The notes: a model not told the origin generated them from the letters alone. A stretch of DNA of 64,000 nucleotides from Ciborinia camelliae (GCA_025890175.1 JANPYM010000012.1:337785-401784); one strand, 5' to 3'; counted from the first letter of the stretch, positions 39,895-53,446 are shown. A program made the numbers and translations.

Positions 39895-40040
39895 TATTGA
39901 ACATGTAGTATTGTATATGTAGACTAAAGCTATGTACAGGAACTGTAAAGTAGGTAGAGGGTACTGTACAATAGAGGAAGCTAAGCTACTTTAGGTAGTG
40001 GGGTAGACCTCGGTCACTATAGTGAATATGATCTTCAACA
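39895..40040 (-). repeat. Short solo copia LTR with TSD AAATT
   Basis: A well-preserved reverse LTR lacking about 28 bp near its 'ggtatagtgatatg' part. It is flanked by aaatt at 39,890-39,894 and 40,041-40,045. It landed a few bases 3' of element B's own 5' LTR, giving two oppositely oriented LTRs almost touching. Confidence 0.9.
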
Positions 40041-41795
40041 AAATTATAAAACCTATATAATTATATTTTATTAATAATTATATTAAATATAAATATAATT
40101 TTTTTTAATTCTTTTTTTGTTATTATAAAATAAAATAAAATAATTATATTTAAAAATAATAATTAAAATAAATTTAAAAATTCGATTTTTTTAATATTAA
40201 TTTTTATTAAAATTATTAATATTATAAAAAATATTAAAAAAAAATTAAATATTTTAAATAACGAAAATTTATTTAACGATTACAAAAAACATTGCAATTA
40301 TATTTTATTAATTTTAAATTTTGGTATTAACAATATATATTATTTAATTTTAATATTTTTTATTTAAAATTTTAATATTATTGATATATAAAAAGTATTA
40401 AAAAAAAACAATAATTTAATATATTTATAATTTATTATAAAAATTAAAAAGCAATTTTATTATATTAAATTTGATTTTAAAATTTAATTATTTTATTAAT
40501 TTTTTAAATAATTTTATTATTTTTAATAATAAATTTTTTTTAATATTAAAACTATTAATAATAAAAAAGTTTTTTAATAATTTTTAATTAAAATTTTTAA
40601 ATTATTTAAATAATAATAAATCAAAATATTTATTTTTAATTTCAATTTTTTTTTTAAAATATTATAATTATTTTTATAATAATAAAAAAATTAGTTATAA
40701 TAATAATAACAAATATTATTAATAATCAAAAATTATAATATAAATATAACAAAAAAAAATAATATAATAAATTTTAGGATTATAATAATTATAATAATTT
40801 TAAACAAAACAATTAAAACAAAAATAATAATAATTTCGAAAATAATATTAATATAATTATTAAAAATTAATATTATTTTTATTTAAAAATAAAATATTAT
40901 TAAAAAAATTATTATGCTTTAATAAAGATTTAAAAAAATATTAAAAATAATAAAAAAGATTTTGCTAATAAAAAAAACAAAAATAAAAACAAAACTATTA
41001 AAATTAGTTTTATTAATAATTAATATAATAATATTATTTGTTTTAATTCAATTATATATATAATTAATTTAATTAAATAAATATTTGATTTTAATATTTT
41101 TTAACATTTTATTAAACAAATTAACAATTTAAAATATATTTAATATTAATTAATTTTTAAAAATATAAAAATTATTAATAATTCTTTTATTAAAAATATT
41201 ATTTTTGAAAAAACCAAAATCAAAACAATAATATTATTTAATATATAATTTGTATTTAAATTCGATTTTATTTAATTTATCTCCATTAATTTATTTACAA
41301 ATTTTAATTATAAAATTATATTTGAAAACAATTTTATATTATATTAAAAATTCAATTAATTACATTTTACTACCAAAAAATTGAAAAACTTATATATCTT
41401 TTAATAATTTGTTTTAATTATATATAATAAAAATATAGATTTAAATAAAATATTTATAAAACTTATTTATAAATATTTTGAATATTTAAATTATAATTAA
41501 TTAAACCAATTTAAAAAATATATAATTAATTTTAAATTTAATAATAAAATCAAAATAAAAAAATAAAAAATTTATAATCTTTATTTTACAAAACAAATAA
41601 AAAAATATTTTAATAAATATATAATTATTTATATATTTATTAAGTTTTATCAAATTTATTATAATTTCTTTAAAATATAATTAATTTTTTTAATCAAAAA
41701 TTAATATTTTATTATTATTATTAATAATATAATTTGGATTAATTGAATTTAATATATTTTAAATAAAAAAATTACAATTATAGTTTTAATATTAA

Positions 41796-41983
41796 TGTCA
41801 TACGCGTCACATAGGATCATGAAAGTGAAATCGTAGATATGCAATCTGATAAAAGAACTATGCTAAAAAGGAAAGGATCCTCTTGGAAAGAACACTATCT
41901 AATATAAACGTTGATCATGTGACCATGGTGGTCACATGATCAATTATGTGACTGTCATACTAGGCAGGGGCCTTGGCGTGACA
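41796..41983 (-). repeat. 188-bp solo LTR of the gypsy E family with TSD ATTAA
   Basis: Runs from TGTCATACGCGTCAC to GGCGTGACA and is flanked by attaa at 41,791-41,795 and 41,984-41,988. Element A has the empty site (one attaa) near 4,460. Little RIP decay. Confidence 0.93.
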
Positions 41984-42598
41984 ATTAATAAATTTATTTT
42001 AAATAATTAAAAAAAAATTTAATTTAAAAATTGTAATTATATAAATTAAAAAAAAAAAAAGAATTCGATATTTAATTTTAAAAAAAATTTAAAAAAATTG
42101 ATTAATAATTTAAATTCTTTTTTTTCGAAAAACATTTTAGAAATAATATTATAAAAAAAAGATTTAAAATATTAATATTAAATTTTAAAGTTTATTATTT
42201 TAAATTAAATTAAAAGTTAATTAATAAAAAATTATTATAAAATATATTATTTAATTAATAAATTGGTTTTTTATATATACATTTTCATTTAATAATATTG
42301 ATTTATTTTTGTTTGTAATTATTTTTTTTGAAATATATTATAACAAATTGTTTAACTTTTCAAAATTTTAAATTTTTAATTATAAAATATTTATTCGGAA
42401 TTTTTAATATTTAAAAAAGCTAATAAAAAAATTTAAATCAAAAATATTAAAAAAAAATTATATTTTTATAAAAATAAAAAAATATTATATATATTTATTA
42501 TTAAATTTATTTTTTAAAAAAATTATTAAGATTATAAATATTAATTTTAATGAATATAGTTTTTTATTTAAAAATATTTTAATCAAAAAACAATTTAA

Positions 42599-42785
42599 TG
42601 TCACGTTAAGGCCCCTGCCTAGTATGACAGTTATATGATTAATTATGTGATCATTATGGTTATATAATCAATATTTATATTAGATAATATTTTTTTTAAA
42701 AGGATTTTTTTTTTTTAGTATAATTTTTTTATTAAATTATATATTTACAATTTTATTTTTATAATTTTATATAATATATATAATA
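42599..42785 (+). repeat. 5' LTR of gypsy element E
   Basis: Starts TGTCACGTTAAGGCCCCTGCC with preserved bases for about 50 bp, then is RIPed to its end near 42,785. Confidence 0.8.
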
Positions 42786-45700
42786 TAAAAATTATACTCA
42801 TTTTATTTTATATTTTTATAGAAAATATAAAAAGTTTATAAAATAATTTTGTATTTCAAAATTTTTATTTTTAAAAATACTTTTTAATAATTATCTAAAT
42901 ATTTATAAATATCTAATTTTTTAATTAAAAAAATATAAATTTGCAATAAATTATAATAATATTAATTTTACAATTATATAAAACAATTTAGGGATATTAC
43001 AATAAAATTTTTATAGTATATTAAAAAACGAAATAATTTTAAAACATTATAATAAAATCTTTACAAAATACAAATTTGCAATAATTTGTAATAATAATAA
43101 TTTTATAAATCAAAATTTTAATATAAACGAATTATTTGAATTATTAAATAATAATAAATTTTATATTATAAAATATTTATTAAAATATATAATTGTTAAT
43201 CAAATATTTATTTATATTTATTTTTGGATAAATTACAATAAATTTTATATAATAAAATATTTATTAAAATATTAATTATATTTATATATTATTAATCAAA
43301 TATTTATTTATATTTATTTTTGAATAAATTATAATAAATTTTATATTTATTTTTGAATTAATGTAAGAAATTTGTTTTATTAATAATAAAATGATTTTTT
43401 TATTTATTTTTATTTATAATTATTTTAAAACTAAATTGTTTTTTTAAATAATATATTTTTTTGATAAGATAATAATTAATTAAATATATATTTTTTAATT
43501 ATTAAAATTCTTTTTTTTGATATAAAATAATTATAATTTATTAATAAAAGATATTGTATCATTATTCAAATATAATTTTAAATTTATTATAACTTTTCTA
43601 TTATTTGATAATATAATTAATAATAATAAGATTTATATTTAATACAATTTTTTTAAAAAAAAAACAAATTCAATATTATTTTTCAATTAAAAAAATTTAA
43701 AAAAATCGAAAAATTGAAAAATTTTAGTTTAAAATAATTGGTTTTTGTATTTATTTAAATAAACAATATATTTTATAAATATAATAATGTTATAATAATT
43801 TATAATAAATTTATTTTGTTTTATAATAATTAAAAAATATTAATTTTTAAGTTAAAAAAAAAATTTGAAATTATTAATAATTTTATTATTAATTTTAATA
43901 ATATTATAAAAAACAAAATTTTAATTATTCTTAATTAAAATATATAAATTTTTGATTTTAATATAAAAATTGATAAATTTATTATTATTTAAAAAATATA
44001 TTAATAAAAAGTTATTAATTTTATTATTATTATTTAATAATTCAAAAAAATATAAAAAAAATTATTATTGTAATTATAATTGATTTTTATTTTTATTAAT
44101 CAATATAAATTTTTTTTGATTTAATTAAATTTGAAATTAATAAAAATAAACAACAAATTTTTTAATACAAACTTTAATAATTCCAAATAATTTTTATATA
44201 TTAATTAATTATATAATATATATATTATTATAAATTAATAACAAAATTATTGTTTATTTTATATCTCGATTTAAAATCAACAATTTAAATCTTTTTATAT
44301 TAATAAAAAAAAATATTTAAAGTTTTTATATAAATTTGTAAAAATAATAATAAAATTAAAATAATTTAAATTAAATATCGTAAATTATTTTAGAACAAAT
44401 AATTATTTGTTTGATTTTAAAAAAAATTTCAATAATTTTTTATCAAATTTAAATTTATTAAAAAAATTATAATTAATAATCTTTAATATAAAATTAATAA
44501 AAATATAAAATAAATTATAATCTTTTTATATAAATATATAATAATTTAGAATTTAAAATACAAAACTAATATAATAATTATAAATATTAAATAATTAAAT
44601 ATAATTAAAAAATATAAATTAAAGTATAAAAAAAAATCAAGAGGAAAAAAAATATTTCCAATTTTATTATTTAAAATTTAAAAAAAAAAACCAAAATTTT
44701 TATATTTAAATAAATAAAATTGCAAATAAAAAACATTTATTTTATTTACAAAAAAATTAATTATTTTATCAAAAATTGTTTTATAAAAAAAAATATATTT
44801 AAATTAAATAAAATTATATTATAATAAAAAAAAATTTTTTTGGTTTAAATATATTAAAGATTATATATAATACAATTATAATTTAATTTCGAAAATCTTT
44901 TGAAATTATAGTTTTGTTAGTTTATATTAATTAATTATAGTTTTATATTTATTAAATTTATATTTGCAAATAAAATAATAAAATCTATTAATAAATTATT
45001 CAAAAAAACAAAAATATCAATATTGGTTTTTTTCGATATATATTGTTTTAATAAAAATTTTATTAATAAAATTATTATTATATTTATTTATAAAACGAAA
45101 TAAATTGAATTTATACTTTTATTTTGATTATACAAAATAAAGATTTTTGATAATAAAGTTTTTAAAATTATAATTAATTATAAAAAAATATTTATTTAGG
45201 TTTAAATATATAATTATATTAATATTATAATATTTTATATTATAAATATATTTTATTAAATATTAATAAAGAATAAATAAATATAATAATATAAAATTAT
45301 AATTTATATAAAAACGAAGATTATATTTTTCGAATTAGGGTTTTATTTATATTTCAATATATTAAAAATCGAATTTTCGAAAAACTAATTAAGATTTATA
45401 TTTTCAATAAAAGATACAAAAATAAAAAATATATTTTTAGAAATTAATAATATAATATATTTTATATCAAAAATCATTTTAAAACAAAAAATTATTAAAA
45501 TTTTTATATTTAATAATAATTTGATTTTTGTTTTTATAAATTTAGTTTTATTATATATTAATATAATTAACACTATTTCCTTTTTAACAATTTCAAAATA
45601 AAAAAATATTTAGATTTTTATTATTTTTATAATAAATATTATAAACAAAAAATATTAATAATGAAATACAAAAATTGAATAAAATAATAAAGAATTTTTG

Positions 45701-48700
45701 TATAAAAAAATTTTATTCGATTATTATAATTATTTAAATATATTTAAAAAAAATGAGGTAAATAAATTTTTTTTTTATAATAATTTTGATTATTATATCG
45801 AATTTAATAAATCCAATATATTTGGTTATATATTATTATTTCAAATATTTGATAAAAAATTAAATTTTATTAAAAAATATATTAATAATAATCTTAAAAA
45901 AATTTTTATTAAATCCAATAAAACAGTTTTTGTATTTTTGATTTTATTTATTTAAAAACTTGAAAATAAATTATAATTTTATATTGATTATCACAAATTT
46001 AATTTTATTATTAAAAAAAATATTTATTTTTTATTTTTAATTAATAAAATTTTGATTTAAATAATTAAATTGAAATTTATAATTAAATTTGATATTTGTT
46101 ATATTTTTAATTAAATTTAAATAAAAATCGAAGAAAATATGAATTTAATTATATTTTGTATAAGATTTGGATTATTTTGTTATAAAATTATATTATTTGG
46201 ATTATATAATGGATTAATTATGTTTTAGTATTATATCAATAATATATTTTAAAATTTTTTAAATGTTTTTGTATTTGTTTATATAAACAATATTTTAATT
46301 TATAATAAAAATTGTAACAAATATATCGATTATATATATCAAATATTTAATATTTTTAAAAAAATCGATTTATAAATTGATAGTAAAAAATATAAATTCT
46401 TTGTTTAGAAAATTAAATTTTTAAGTTTAATTTTATTAATTAATAATATTAAAATAAATTTTACAAAAGTTTAGATTATTTTTAATTAAAAATATTTTAA
46501 GGATATAAAAAACATTTTTTGCTTTATAAATTTTACAAATTTTTATAAACAATTTATTAATAAATATTTTCGAATTTGTAAATTATTAACTAATTTGTAA
46601 ATCAAAATCAATAAAACATTTAATTTTAATTAAACCTTTGATTACAAAAAAACATTTTTAATATTAAAAGATATTATTATTTATATTTTTATTTTAATAT
46701 ATTTTGATCGAAATAAAAAAACATTTATCAAATATAACATTTTTAATTATATTATTAAAAATATTTTTTCCCAAGTTAAAAATAATAGGCAATTACATTT
46801 TATTATTTATTTTTTTAAAAAAATAATACTAATCAAATATAATTATAAAATTTATAATAAAAAATTGTTTATTATTGTTTACTATTTTAAAAAATAAAAA
46901 ACTGATATTTAAAAAATTAAAATCTTAATAAATATATTCATTAATTATAAAATATTTTAATATTATATAATTATAGAAAAACTTATTAAATAATAAATTT
47001 GATAAATTGTATTTTTTATTAATTATAATTTTTAAATAATATATTAATTAAAAAAGAATAACGGTAAAACTAATATATTAAATTAATAAATTTAAGATTT
47101 TTTATATAATGAAATAAATGATAGAATTTAATATTAATAATAAATCATTTTAAATTATAATCAAATTTATTTGAATATTTAATTTAAAATTTATATTATA
47201 AATATTTTTAATTTATTTTATAACAAAATAAATTTTAATCTTTATTTTGCAATATTAAATATATAATATAATAACAAATTTTATAATTGAATTATAATAA
47301 TAATAAAAAACAATATTTAATAAAATAAAATTTTTTTTTTAATATTTTATTTTATTTTAAATAATAAATTGTTTTATTATAAATACAAAATTTGAATTTT
47401 AGAATTTAAAAATTAATAAATAAAAATTATTATTAAAGTTTATAATTAATTAATTGTTAATTATTTTGATAATATTAAAATTTTAATAATTTTAAAAAAA
47501 CAATATTATTGGTTTTGTATAAATAAAAATATTTTGTAATATATATATAATTATTATATTTACCAAAAAATTAAATATTTATGATAAATTTATTAAAATA
47601 TATTTTATTTATTTTTAATTTTTGTTTAATTATAACAAAATATATTTATAGATTTTGTTATTAAATTATTATTGAATTTTGGTTTTAATATAATATTAGT
47701 TATAATTAATTGGATGATTAAGGAACAATATTTTATATTTTATTTTATAAATAATAAAAAAATATTTGTTAAAAGAATAATTAAATTAATTATTTAATAT
47801 ATTTTTAAATTATATAAATTATTCGATTTTATTATTTTTGATTAAAAATTATAATTTGTTTTAAAATTATAATAATATTTATTTTATATTTTGTAAATTT
47901 AAAAGTACAAATTTATATTTTATTATTTTAAATTAAATAAATAAATCAAAAATATTAATAAAAAAATAAAACGATATCTTTAAATATATATATTTTATTA
48001 ATAAAATAATTAAATAAAATAATTTATATTTACAAAATTTATAGCAAATAATATTATTTTCAATATTATAAAAATATTTTTGTTTTTCATTAACAAAAAT
48101 TTTAGTTTTCAAATAAATTTTAATTTTCAACTAATTATATTTTGAAATTAAAACTTTAAGAAAATTACAAATAGAAAAAAAGTTTTTAATATTATTTGAT
48201 AAATAAAAAATATAAAAAATATTTTTTATAATAAAATAAGCTTTATTTAAACCAAAATAAAAGATTTTATTAATAATAAATAAATTTTAATATTATTATT
48301 TAAAATAAATGATTTCGTTTTTTTAAATACTAAATGGTTAAGATTTGAATAGCTTTTTGTTAAATTAAAAAATAAATTTATTAATTCTTTTTCAATCAAA
48401 AAAATATTTGATAATTTTTTTTACAAATTTATTTTGTTAAAATATATAAAATATTATAATGTTTTTTATATATCAATATTACGATATAATTCAAAAAATC
48501 TTTTATTTGGCTAATATATAAAGTAATTTGTTGTATTAATAATAATTAACAACAAAAAAAAATTAAAATTAAAATATATTCTAAATTTTAAACTTTATTA
48601 TAAACAATTATAATATAAAGTTTAATAATTGAAATATTTTTTTAATTATATTTATTATAATATCTTCGATTTTATATATATAAAAAAGAAAGTAAAGGTT

Positions 48701-48803
48701 TTTTATATTGCTTATTCAAACTAACCCGGATTTAAAAATAAAAAAAACTAGTGTAGAAAAAAGCGAAATTAATTTATATCTTCGATACTTCAAATTTGCC
48801 TTC

Positions 48804-48818
48804 AAAAAGAAAAGATGA
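48804..48818 (+). other. Polypurine tract of element E
   Basis: A 15-base run of A/G with one T, immediately 5' of the 3' LTR. This is the usual site priming plus-strand DNA synthesis in LTR elements, and it fixes the element's orientation. Confidence 0.7.
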
Positions 48819-49006
48819 TATTACGTTAAGACCTTTGTTTAGTATAATAATTATATGATTAATTATATAATCATTATAATCACATAATCAATGTTTATAT
48901 TAAATAATATTCTTTTCAAGAGGATTTTTTTTTTTTTAGTATAATTCTTTTATCAAATTACATATCTACGATTTTACCTTTATGATCCTATGTGATGCGT
49001 ATGACA
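48819..49006 (+). repeat. 3' LTR of gypsy element E
   Basis: Starts tattacgttaag (decayed TGTCACGTTAAG) and ends cgtatgaca, followed by the TSD tttaa. The 188-bp length matches the solo copies. Confidence 0.85.
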
Positions 49007-51500
49007 TTTAATATAAATTTACAAATTTTTATATTTAATATAAATAAAAAAAGAAACTTATTATTTTAAACAAAAAATTCTTTAAAAAAAAAAAAAAAGA
49101 AATAATATTATTTTTTTAATTGTTTTATAAAATAAAAAAACTGGTTAAAACCTAATTTTTATAAAAAATAATTTAAAAATAATTTTTAATAATCAAATTA
49201 TTTAATAAACTAAAATTTTAAAAATAAATATTAATAATATTAAAAAACAAGTTTATATTAAAATATTAATTGAAATAATAAATCTTGAAAATATTATATA
49301 AAAAAACGTTTTAATATAAATATTTGCTATTAAATTCAAATTAAAAAATTTATAAAAAAATAATATTTTCAAGATTTTTCAAACAATTCCAAAAAAATGA
49401 AATTAATAATTTTTAAATAAATTTTGAAAAACAAATTAAATCAATTTAAATAAATTGTTAAAAAAAAAGTATAATTTATAATTAAAAATTATTTTCAACA
49501 AAAAAATATTGATTTTATAAAAATATTTACAAAAATTAATAAATACTTTATATTATAAATTATATTTATAAAGATTATTATCGAAAATTTTAAAATCAAT
49601 AATATAAATATTAATATAATATTTCTAAATAACGAATTAATAAATATTAAAATTTTAATAAAAATATATCGATTTTTTGAAAAAGTTTTTTTAAAAATTA
49701 TAAAAACATTAAAAAAAAATTTGAATATTTGTTTTAAACTAAAAAAATCTTTTTATAAATTAAAACAAATATTTTAAATATAATAATTTATTATTTAAAA
49801 TTTTTTAAAAAATATTAAATTAATTTTATTATTTACAAATCCAAATTTTTTTATTAAAAAAGAAATATTTTTTTTGTTATACATTAACAATTTATTATTA
49901 ATTAATAAATATATAATTATTAATTTTATTAAAAAAAAATTAATATTAAATAAAAATATAAAGATTTTACATTAACACAAATATCTTTTAATATTTAAAT
50001 TAAAAAAAATAAAAAATATTATACTCTAAAAATTTATAATTTAATTTATATCAAAAAAATATTAAAAAAATTTAAAATTTATTTTTTTAACATCAAAAAA
50101 ATTTCTTTATTTTTTAATATAATAATACATAAAACTAATTTTAATAATTTATTTTTTAATAATAAAAAAAATCTTTATCTTTAAATAATAAATTTTTATA
50201 TCTATTTATTAAATACAATTTAATTAAATATTTCCTTTGTTATAAAATAATTTACAAAAATAATATAATTATTTAAAACGCAATATCTTATATTTGCAAA
50301 ACATTTATTTCAATATATTACAAAAACTTTTTCTTTTAAAATTTTATATTCTAATTATTTATAATAACCTTTTTCCAAATATATAATTTATATTAATTTA
50401 ATATAAAACTTAAAACAATATCAAAAATTTATATAAAAAACTATTATTATACAATATAAAAAAACAATCGTTTAATTATTAATTAAATAAAAATTTATTT
50501 TTTAAAACATTATAAAAATAAAAATAATTGTTACAAACAAAAATACTAAAAAATTTATATAAATAAAAAAATTAATTATAAATTTAAAAAAACATATAAA
50601 AATAAAATTATTTATTTCAACACTATTTATAAATAACAAAAACAATATTAATTAAATTAAAAAAAACAAATTTTATAATAAAACTAAACATATTAATATT
50701 AAATAATATTATATTAAAAATAATATAATAAATAAAAACAAATTTAAAATATTTTGAATAATTGGTATTAATTAAATTACAAATATTTTAATTAAATAAT
50801 TGATTTTAATTAGTTTTTTTATTTATTATACTAAAATAAATTTAAATAAAAAATAAAAAAAATTAATTATATTTAAAAAAAATTTAGATACTTTTATATT
50901 ACAATATAATTATATCACATAATACAAAATAATTAAATTTTATTAAAAAATAAATATTACAATTATAAATTATTATAAAAATTAATAAAATCTAAAATAT
51001 AATTTGATAATCATTAATTATAAAAAAAATATTAAAAATTATATCATTATACTATATTTATTATAATATAAATAATCAAAATCTACCCCACTACCTAAAA
51101 TAATTTAGCTTTCTTTATTATATAATACCCTCTACCTATTTTATAATTCTTATATATAGCTTTAATCTACATACATAATACATATACTATATATTCAATA
51201 AATATATATTATTAATATTAAAATTTAAAATTAATAAAATATAATTATAACTCTTTTTATAATTATTAAATAAATTTTTATTATTTAAAATATTTGATTT
51301 TTTTTTAATATTTTTTATAATATTAATAATTTTAATAAAAGTTAATATTAAAAAGATTAAATCTTTAAATTTGTTTTAATTATCGTTTTTAAATATAATT
51401 ACTTTTTTTCATTTTATAATAATAATAAAAAAATTAAAAAAGATTATATTTGTGTTTGATATAATTATTAATAAAATATAATTATATAAACTTTATAATT

Positions 51501-51674
51501 TATTAAATATATAATATATATATTATATAAATAAATTAAAACTATATACAAAAACTGTAAAATAGATAAAGGGTACTATACAATAAAGAAAGTTAAGCTA
51601 CTTTAGGTAATAGGGTAGACCTTGGTTATCCATACTACTATAGTGAATATGGTATAGTGATATAATCTTCAACA
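51501..51674 (-). repeat. 5' LTR of copia element C
   Basis: Reverse LTR (tattaaatata...cttcaaca), moderately RIPed. Its outer flank ataat completes the TSD with 28,324-28,328. Confidence 0.85.
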
Positions 51675-52494
51675 ATAATTATAATAACTGCCTCTTTTAT
51701 ATTCTCCTCAAATTATCAAATAATAATATTAAAGTTAATAATCTCCTACTAATACTTTTTTTATATAATAATAAACTTATTAATCTTTATATTAAAATCA
51801 GAAATCTATATATTCTAATTATAAATAATCAAGATTCTATTTTTTATAATATTATTAAGATTAATAATAAAGCTATTGATAATTTTGAATTCTTTTTTTA
51901 ATTTAAAAATTAATATTTTTTGATTATTATAAAACAAAATAAGTTTATTATAAATTATTATTATATTATTATATTCCCAAAATATATTATTTATTTAAAT
52001 AATTTTAAAAATTAATTTTTTTAAATTTTAAATTTTTTTTAATTTTAAATTTTTTTTAAATTTTTTAAATTAAAAAATAATATCAAATTCGTTTTTTTTT
52101 TAAAAATTGTATTAAATATAAACCTTATTATTGTTAATAATATTATTAAATGATGGAAGAGTTATAATAAAATTAAAATTATATATAATTAATAATACAA
52201 TGTTTTCGTTTGTTAATAAATTATAATTATCTTATATCAAAAAAAAAATTTAATAATTAAAAAAAATATATTTAATTAATTATTATTTTATCGAAAAAAT
52301 ATATTATTTGAAAAAATAACTTAATTTTAAAATAATAATAAATAAAAATAAATATAAGATTTATTATAATTTATTTAAAAATGAATATAAATAAATATTT
52401 AATTAACAATATAAAAATATAATTAATATTTTAATAAATATTTTATAATATAAAATTTATTATTATTTAATAATTTAAATAATTTATTTATATT
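51675..52494 (-). mobile_element. Gypsy fragment J (element E family), right part
   Basis: The reverse complement aligns by eye with about 43,120-44,050 of element E and continues the left part at 27,534-28,323. It is cut on the right by the composite LTR/MITE insertion and seems to end near 53,470. Confidence 0.65.
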
Positions 52495-52639
52495 TGTTGA
52501 AGATCATATCACTATACCATATTCACTATAGTAGTATAGATAACCGAGGTCACCGAGGTCTACCCCATCTCCTAGAGTAGCTTAGCTTCCTTCTGTACAG
52601 TACCCTCTATCTACTTTACAGTTCCTATATATAGCTTTA

Positions 52640-53407
52640 GGGCGTGTTCGGATCGCTTTTTTGAACCGATATTGTATATATTTGTGGGTAATATAGGCCG
52701 ATCCAAACGCGAATATTATTAACAAAATTAATTACGACAAAAATTAATACTATTGTAACATTATAACTTATAAACATAATTTATCGAATATTAATATTCA
52801 TAATATTAATTTTACAAAATGTGAATTTACAATTATTACAAAATATTCAAATTTATATAGTAATTTCGTTAAATCTCTAATAAAGATCTGATTAGCTTTT
52901 ACTTACAAAATATAGCCAACATTATATATAAAATCACAAATTTAGGCTAAATCCACCGCCCAAATTTATATTGCCCACAAAATAAAAAATCGATCCGAAC
53001 TGGTCTACCCCGTTCGTCTATACGAAGAATGGGTCAATCGGCTACCCTATTGATCAATCCAATCGCGCTAAAACGCCCGGACGTCCAATTGATCGATCGG
53101 CTCTAATACTAAATTTGAAAAATTTGAAAATATACTAATTGCTTTTTTTTTTGATGATATTGATATTAAACTATTAATAATTATTAAAAATAATAATTTT
53201 TATATTGATTGTTATTATTATAATTGTTGTTGTTATTATTAATTAATAAATAAAAGCAATTATTAGTATAATATCTTCAATTTTAATACTATTAGAGCCG
53301 ATCGATCAATTGGACGCCCAGGCGTTTTAGCGCGATTGGATTGATCAATAGGGTGGCCGATTGACCCATTCCTTGTATTAACGAACGGGGTAGACCAGAA
53401 CGGGCCC
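52640..53407. mobile_element. PIF/Harbinger-like MITE, TSD TTA
   Basis: The left end is GGGCGTGTTCGGATCG. The right end, with the inner element removed, is the inverted GGGCCCGTTCGGATCG (14 of 16 match). The target is duplicated as tta (52,637-52,639 and 53,408-53,410) inside the LTR sequence gctttagtctac. A 3-bp TWA target and GGGCC-type ends are known for PIF/Harbinger elements. There is no transposase frame, so it is nonautonomous. It contains the foldback element at 53,001-53,397. Confidence 0.78.
53001..53397. mobile_element. Foldback MITE with ~112-bp inverted arms
   Basis: Left arm 53,001-53,112 and right arm 53,286-53,397 are inverted copies with only about eight to ten differences. 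Both ends start TGGTCTACCCCGTTCG. The spacer is A/T rich (ttattattataattgttg). It is flanked by gaac at 52,997-53,000 and 53,398-53,401, and removing it plus one gaac restores the terminal repeat of the outer MITE. Superfamily unknown. Confidence 0.75.
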
Positions 53408-53446
53408 TTAGTCTACACACATAATACACACACTACATGTTCAACA

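Larger units (their letters stand above)
42599..49006 (+). mobile_element. Complete Ty3/gypsy retrotransposon E, RIP-degraded, TSD TTTAA
   Basis: LTRs at 42,599-42,785 and 48,819-49,006 are flanked by tttaa at 42,594-42,598 and 49,007-49,011. A polypurine tract, aaaaagaaaagatga, ends at 48,818 directly before the 3' LTR. The reverse-transcriptase relic begins near 45,840 with FIKKYINNNLKKIFIK (family R-E-Y-I-D-x-N-L-K-K-G-F-I-R). A TAA follows, then FYIDYHKFNFIIKKN near 45,975-46,020 and DICYIF near 46,090. The amino-acid changes (E to K, R to K, P to L/S, A to V) are those RIP makes. The element is inserted in copia B. Confidence 0.85.
39720..51200 (+). mobile_element. Copia element B, RIP-degraded, carrying element E and two solo LTRs
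   Basis: 5' LTR at 39,720-39,890 and 3' LTR at 51,030-51,200, both forward. Its RNase H relic near 50,680-50,705 reads KTKHINIK. Removing element E, the 188-bp solo LTR and the 146-bp solo LTR leaves about 4.7 kb, similar to A without its island. It sits inside element C, but the flanks (atatc and aatat) do not duplicate and about 0.42 kb of C is missing between them, so the insertion involved a deletion or later recombination. Confidence 0.75.
28329..51674 (-). mobile_element. Copia element C with TSD ATAAT, hosting the whole nested stack
   Basis: Its 3' LTR is at 28,329-28,503 and its 5' LTR at 51,501-51,674, both reverse. The outer flanks are ataat at 28,324-28,328 and ataat at 51,675-51,679, a perfect TSD across 23.3 kb. 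A minus-strand RNase H relic near 28,750-28,870 reads KTKYIDIRWYYIRN. C is split by D, two solo LTRs and B. Its pieces at 28,504-29,073, 36,189-36,724, 37,004-37,289, 37,483-39,719 and 51,201-51,500 align in order with the reverse complement of element A. About 0.42 kb of C is missing at the B insertion. Confidence 0.85.
52495..53446 (+). repeat. Copia solo LTR split by nested MITEs
   Basis: The LTR starts TGTTGAAGATC at 52,495, is interrupted after gctttag (52,639), and resumes at 53,408 to end ATGTTCAACA at 53,446. Without the insert it is about 181 bp. It has a small internal repeat (ccgaggtcaccgaggtc). Flanks atatt and atttt match at four of five bases, suggesting a mutated TSD. Confidence 0.85.
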
